NCBI GenBank assembly: GCA_049651845.1
Contig: JBASCW010000083.1
Location: forward strand, 1-21,435
From: RBG-16-66-20 sp049651845
Lineage (GTDB): Bacteria > Pseudomonadota > Gammaproteobacteria > Burkholderiales > SG8-39
Direction: 5' to 3'
Length of the DNA: 21,435 nucleotides
Of this stretch, positions 21,259-21,435 are shown piece after piece. Every line of letters starts with the position of its first letter. Within the stretch, counting starts at the first letter, position 1. The translations under genes were made by a program, and so were the position numbers. Under the pieces are notes generated by a model, which was not told the origin of the DNA, searched no databases, and saw only the letters and a program-made list of their open reading frames with translations.

Positions 21259-21435
21259 ATGCGCGACGCGATCCTCGCCCACGGCCTGTGGGTGCCCGGG
21301 GTGGTGATGCGGCCGCTCGCCGCGCGCCTGGCGCGCGCGGGCTTCCGCTGCCACACCTTCAGCTATTCGGGCGTCGGCCGGCCGCTCGAAACGCACGCCG
21401 AGCGCCTCGCGCGCTACGCGCGCGACGTGCCGGCG
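21259..21435 (+). CDS. Alpha/beta hydrolase, N-terminal fragment (runs off the right edge)
   Basis: The first 59 codons of a gene starting with the ATG directly after the thioesterase stop. The product begins MRDAILAHGLWVPGVVM, the HG-x-W oxyanion segment at the N-terminus of lipase/esterase-type alpha/beta hydrolases, followed by PLAARLARAGFRCHTFSYSG, the usual second helix and strand (Tyr-Ser-Gly in place of Tyr-Arg-Gly). The nucleophile and catalytic Asp/His lie beyond the window. It shares a transcript with the thioesterase and MFS genes. Confidence 0.75.
   Translation, partial: MRDAILAHGLWVPGVVMRPLAARLARAGFRCHTFSYSGVGRPLETHAERLARYARDVPA

Noticed and set aside
1..21435. CRISPR array, insertion sequence, prophage, tRNA or rRNA gene
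   Set aside because: No regularly spaced repeats, no transposase or integrase frame, no cloverleaf and no rRNA-like conserved sequence were seen on either strand.

Overview
The window is very GC-rich and densely coded, with GC-ending codons almost everywhere, short gaps and many 4-base ATGA/GTGA start-stop overlaps. The anmK / M23 peptidase / tyrS neighbourhood, a Bug-type solute receptor without its own permease, and several other solute-binding proteins point to a betaproteobacterium, probably Burkholderiales. This is inferred from gene content; there is no marker RNA gene.

Layout. (1) 1-3720: core cell-wall and translation genes. anmK (cut by the left edge) and an M23 endopeptidase lie on the minus strand. 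tyrS is divergent on the plus strand, followed by a lactonase-like metallo-beta-lactamase-fold hydrolase. (2) 3751-8249: a TRAP transporter operon (DctP, DctQ, DctM) with a good sigma70-type promoter and an intrinsic terminator between the receptor and membrane genes, then a MalY/PatB-type aminotransferase. A long inverted repeat fills the gap to the next, convergent unit. (3) 8316-9739, minus: a ChaC-like gamma-glutamylcyclotransferase and a two-domain extradiol (VOC) dioxygenase. (4) 9767-12505, plus: a sulfite-oxidase-type molybdoprotein with no export signal, a split ThDP decarboxylase resembling sulfopyruvate decarboxylase ComD/ComE, and a TlpA-like thioredoxin. (5) 12465-13550, minus: a TauD/TfdA-type Fe(II)/2-oxoglutarate dioxygenase. 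(6) 13579-16069, plus: a Bug receptor and an acetolactate-synthase-like ThDP enzyme. (7) 16126-17004: a protein made of two cyclic-nucleotide-binding domains. (8) 17015-18394, minus: a GlcD-type FAD dehydrogenase. (9) 18438-21435, plus: a LivJ-type receptor, an MFS transporter, a PaaI-like thioesterase and the start of an alpha/beta hydrolase cut by the right edge.

How it may work together. Most of the accessory part concerns uptake and catabolism of small organic acids, with a sulfur flavour: a C-S-lyase-type PLP enzyme, a glutathione-degrading-type cyclotransferase, a sulfite oxidase, a ComDE-like decarboxylase, a TauD-family dioxygenase and a GlcD-type dehydrogenase related to sulfolactate dehydrogenases. 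A sulfonate route (sulfolactate or cysteate to sulfopyruvate to sulfoacetaldehyde, with sulfite oxidised at the end) is a testable hypothesis, not a conclusion; no clear Xsc, Pta or sulfonate exporter is visible.

The second notable signal is in expression. At several unit-leading starts a -10-like hexamer sits only 8-9 bases before the ATG, with little or no Shine-Dalgarno sequence, suggesting leaderless or nearly leaderless mRNAs. The clearest case is the 27-base divergent gap at 9740-9766.

No tRNA, rRNA, CRISPR array, insertion sequence or prophage gene was seen, and no gene-free stretch exceeds 300 bases.
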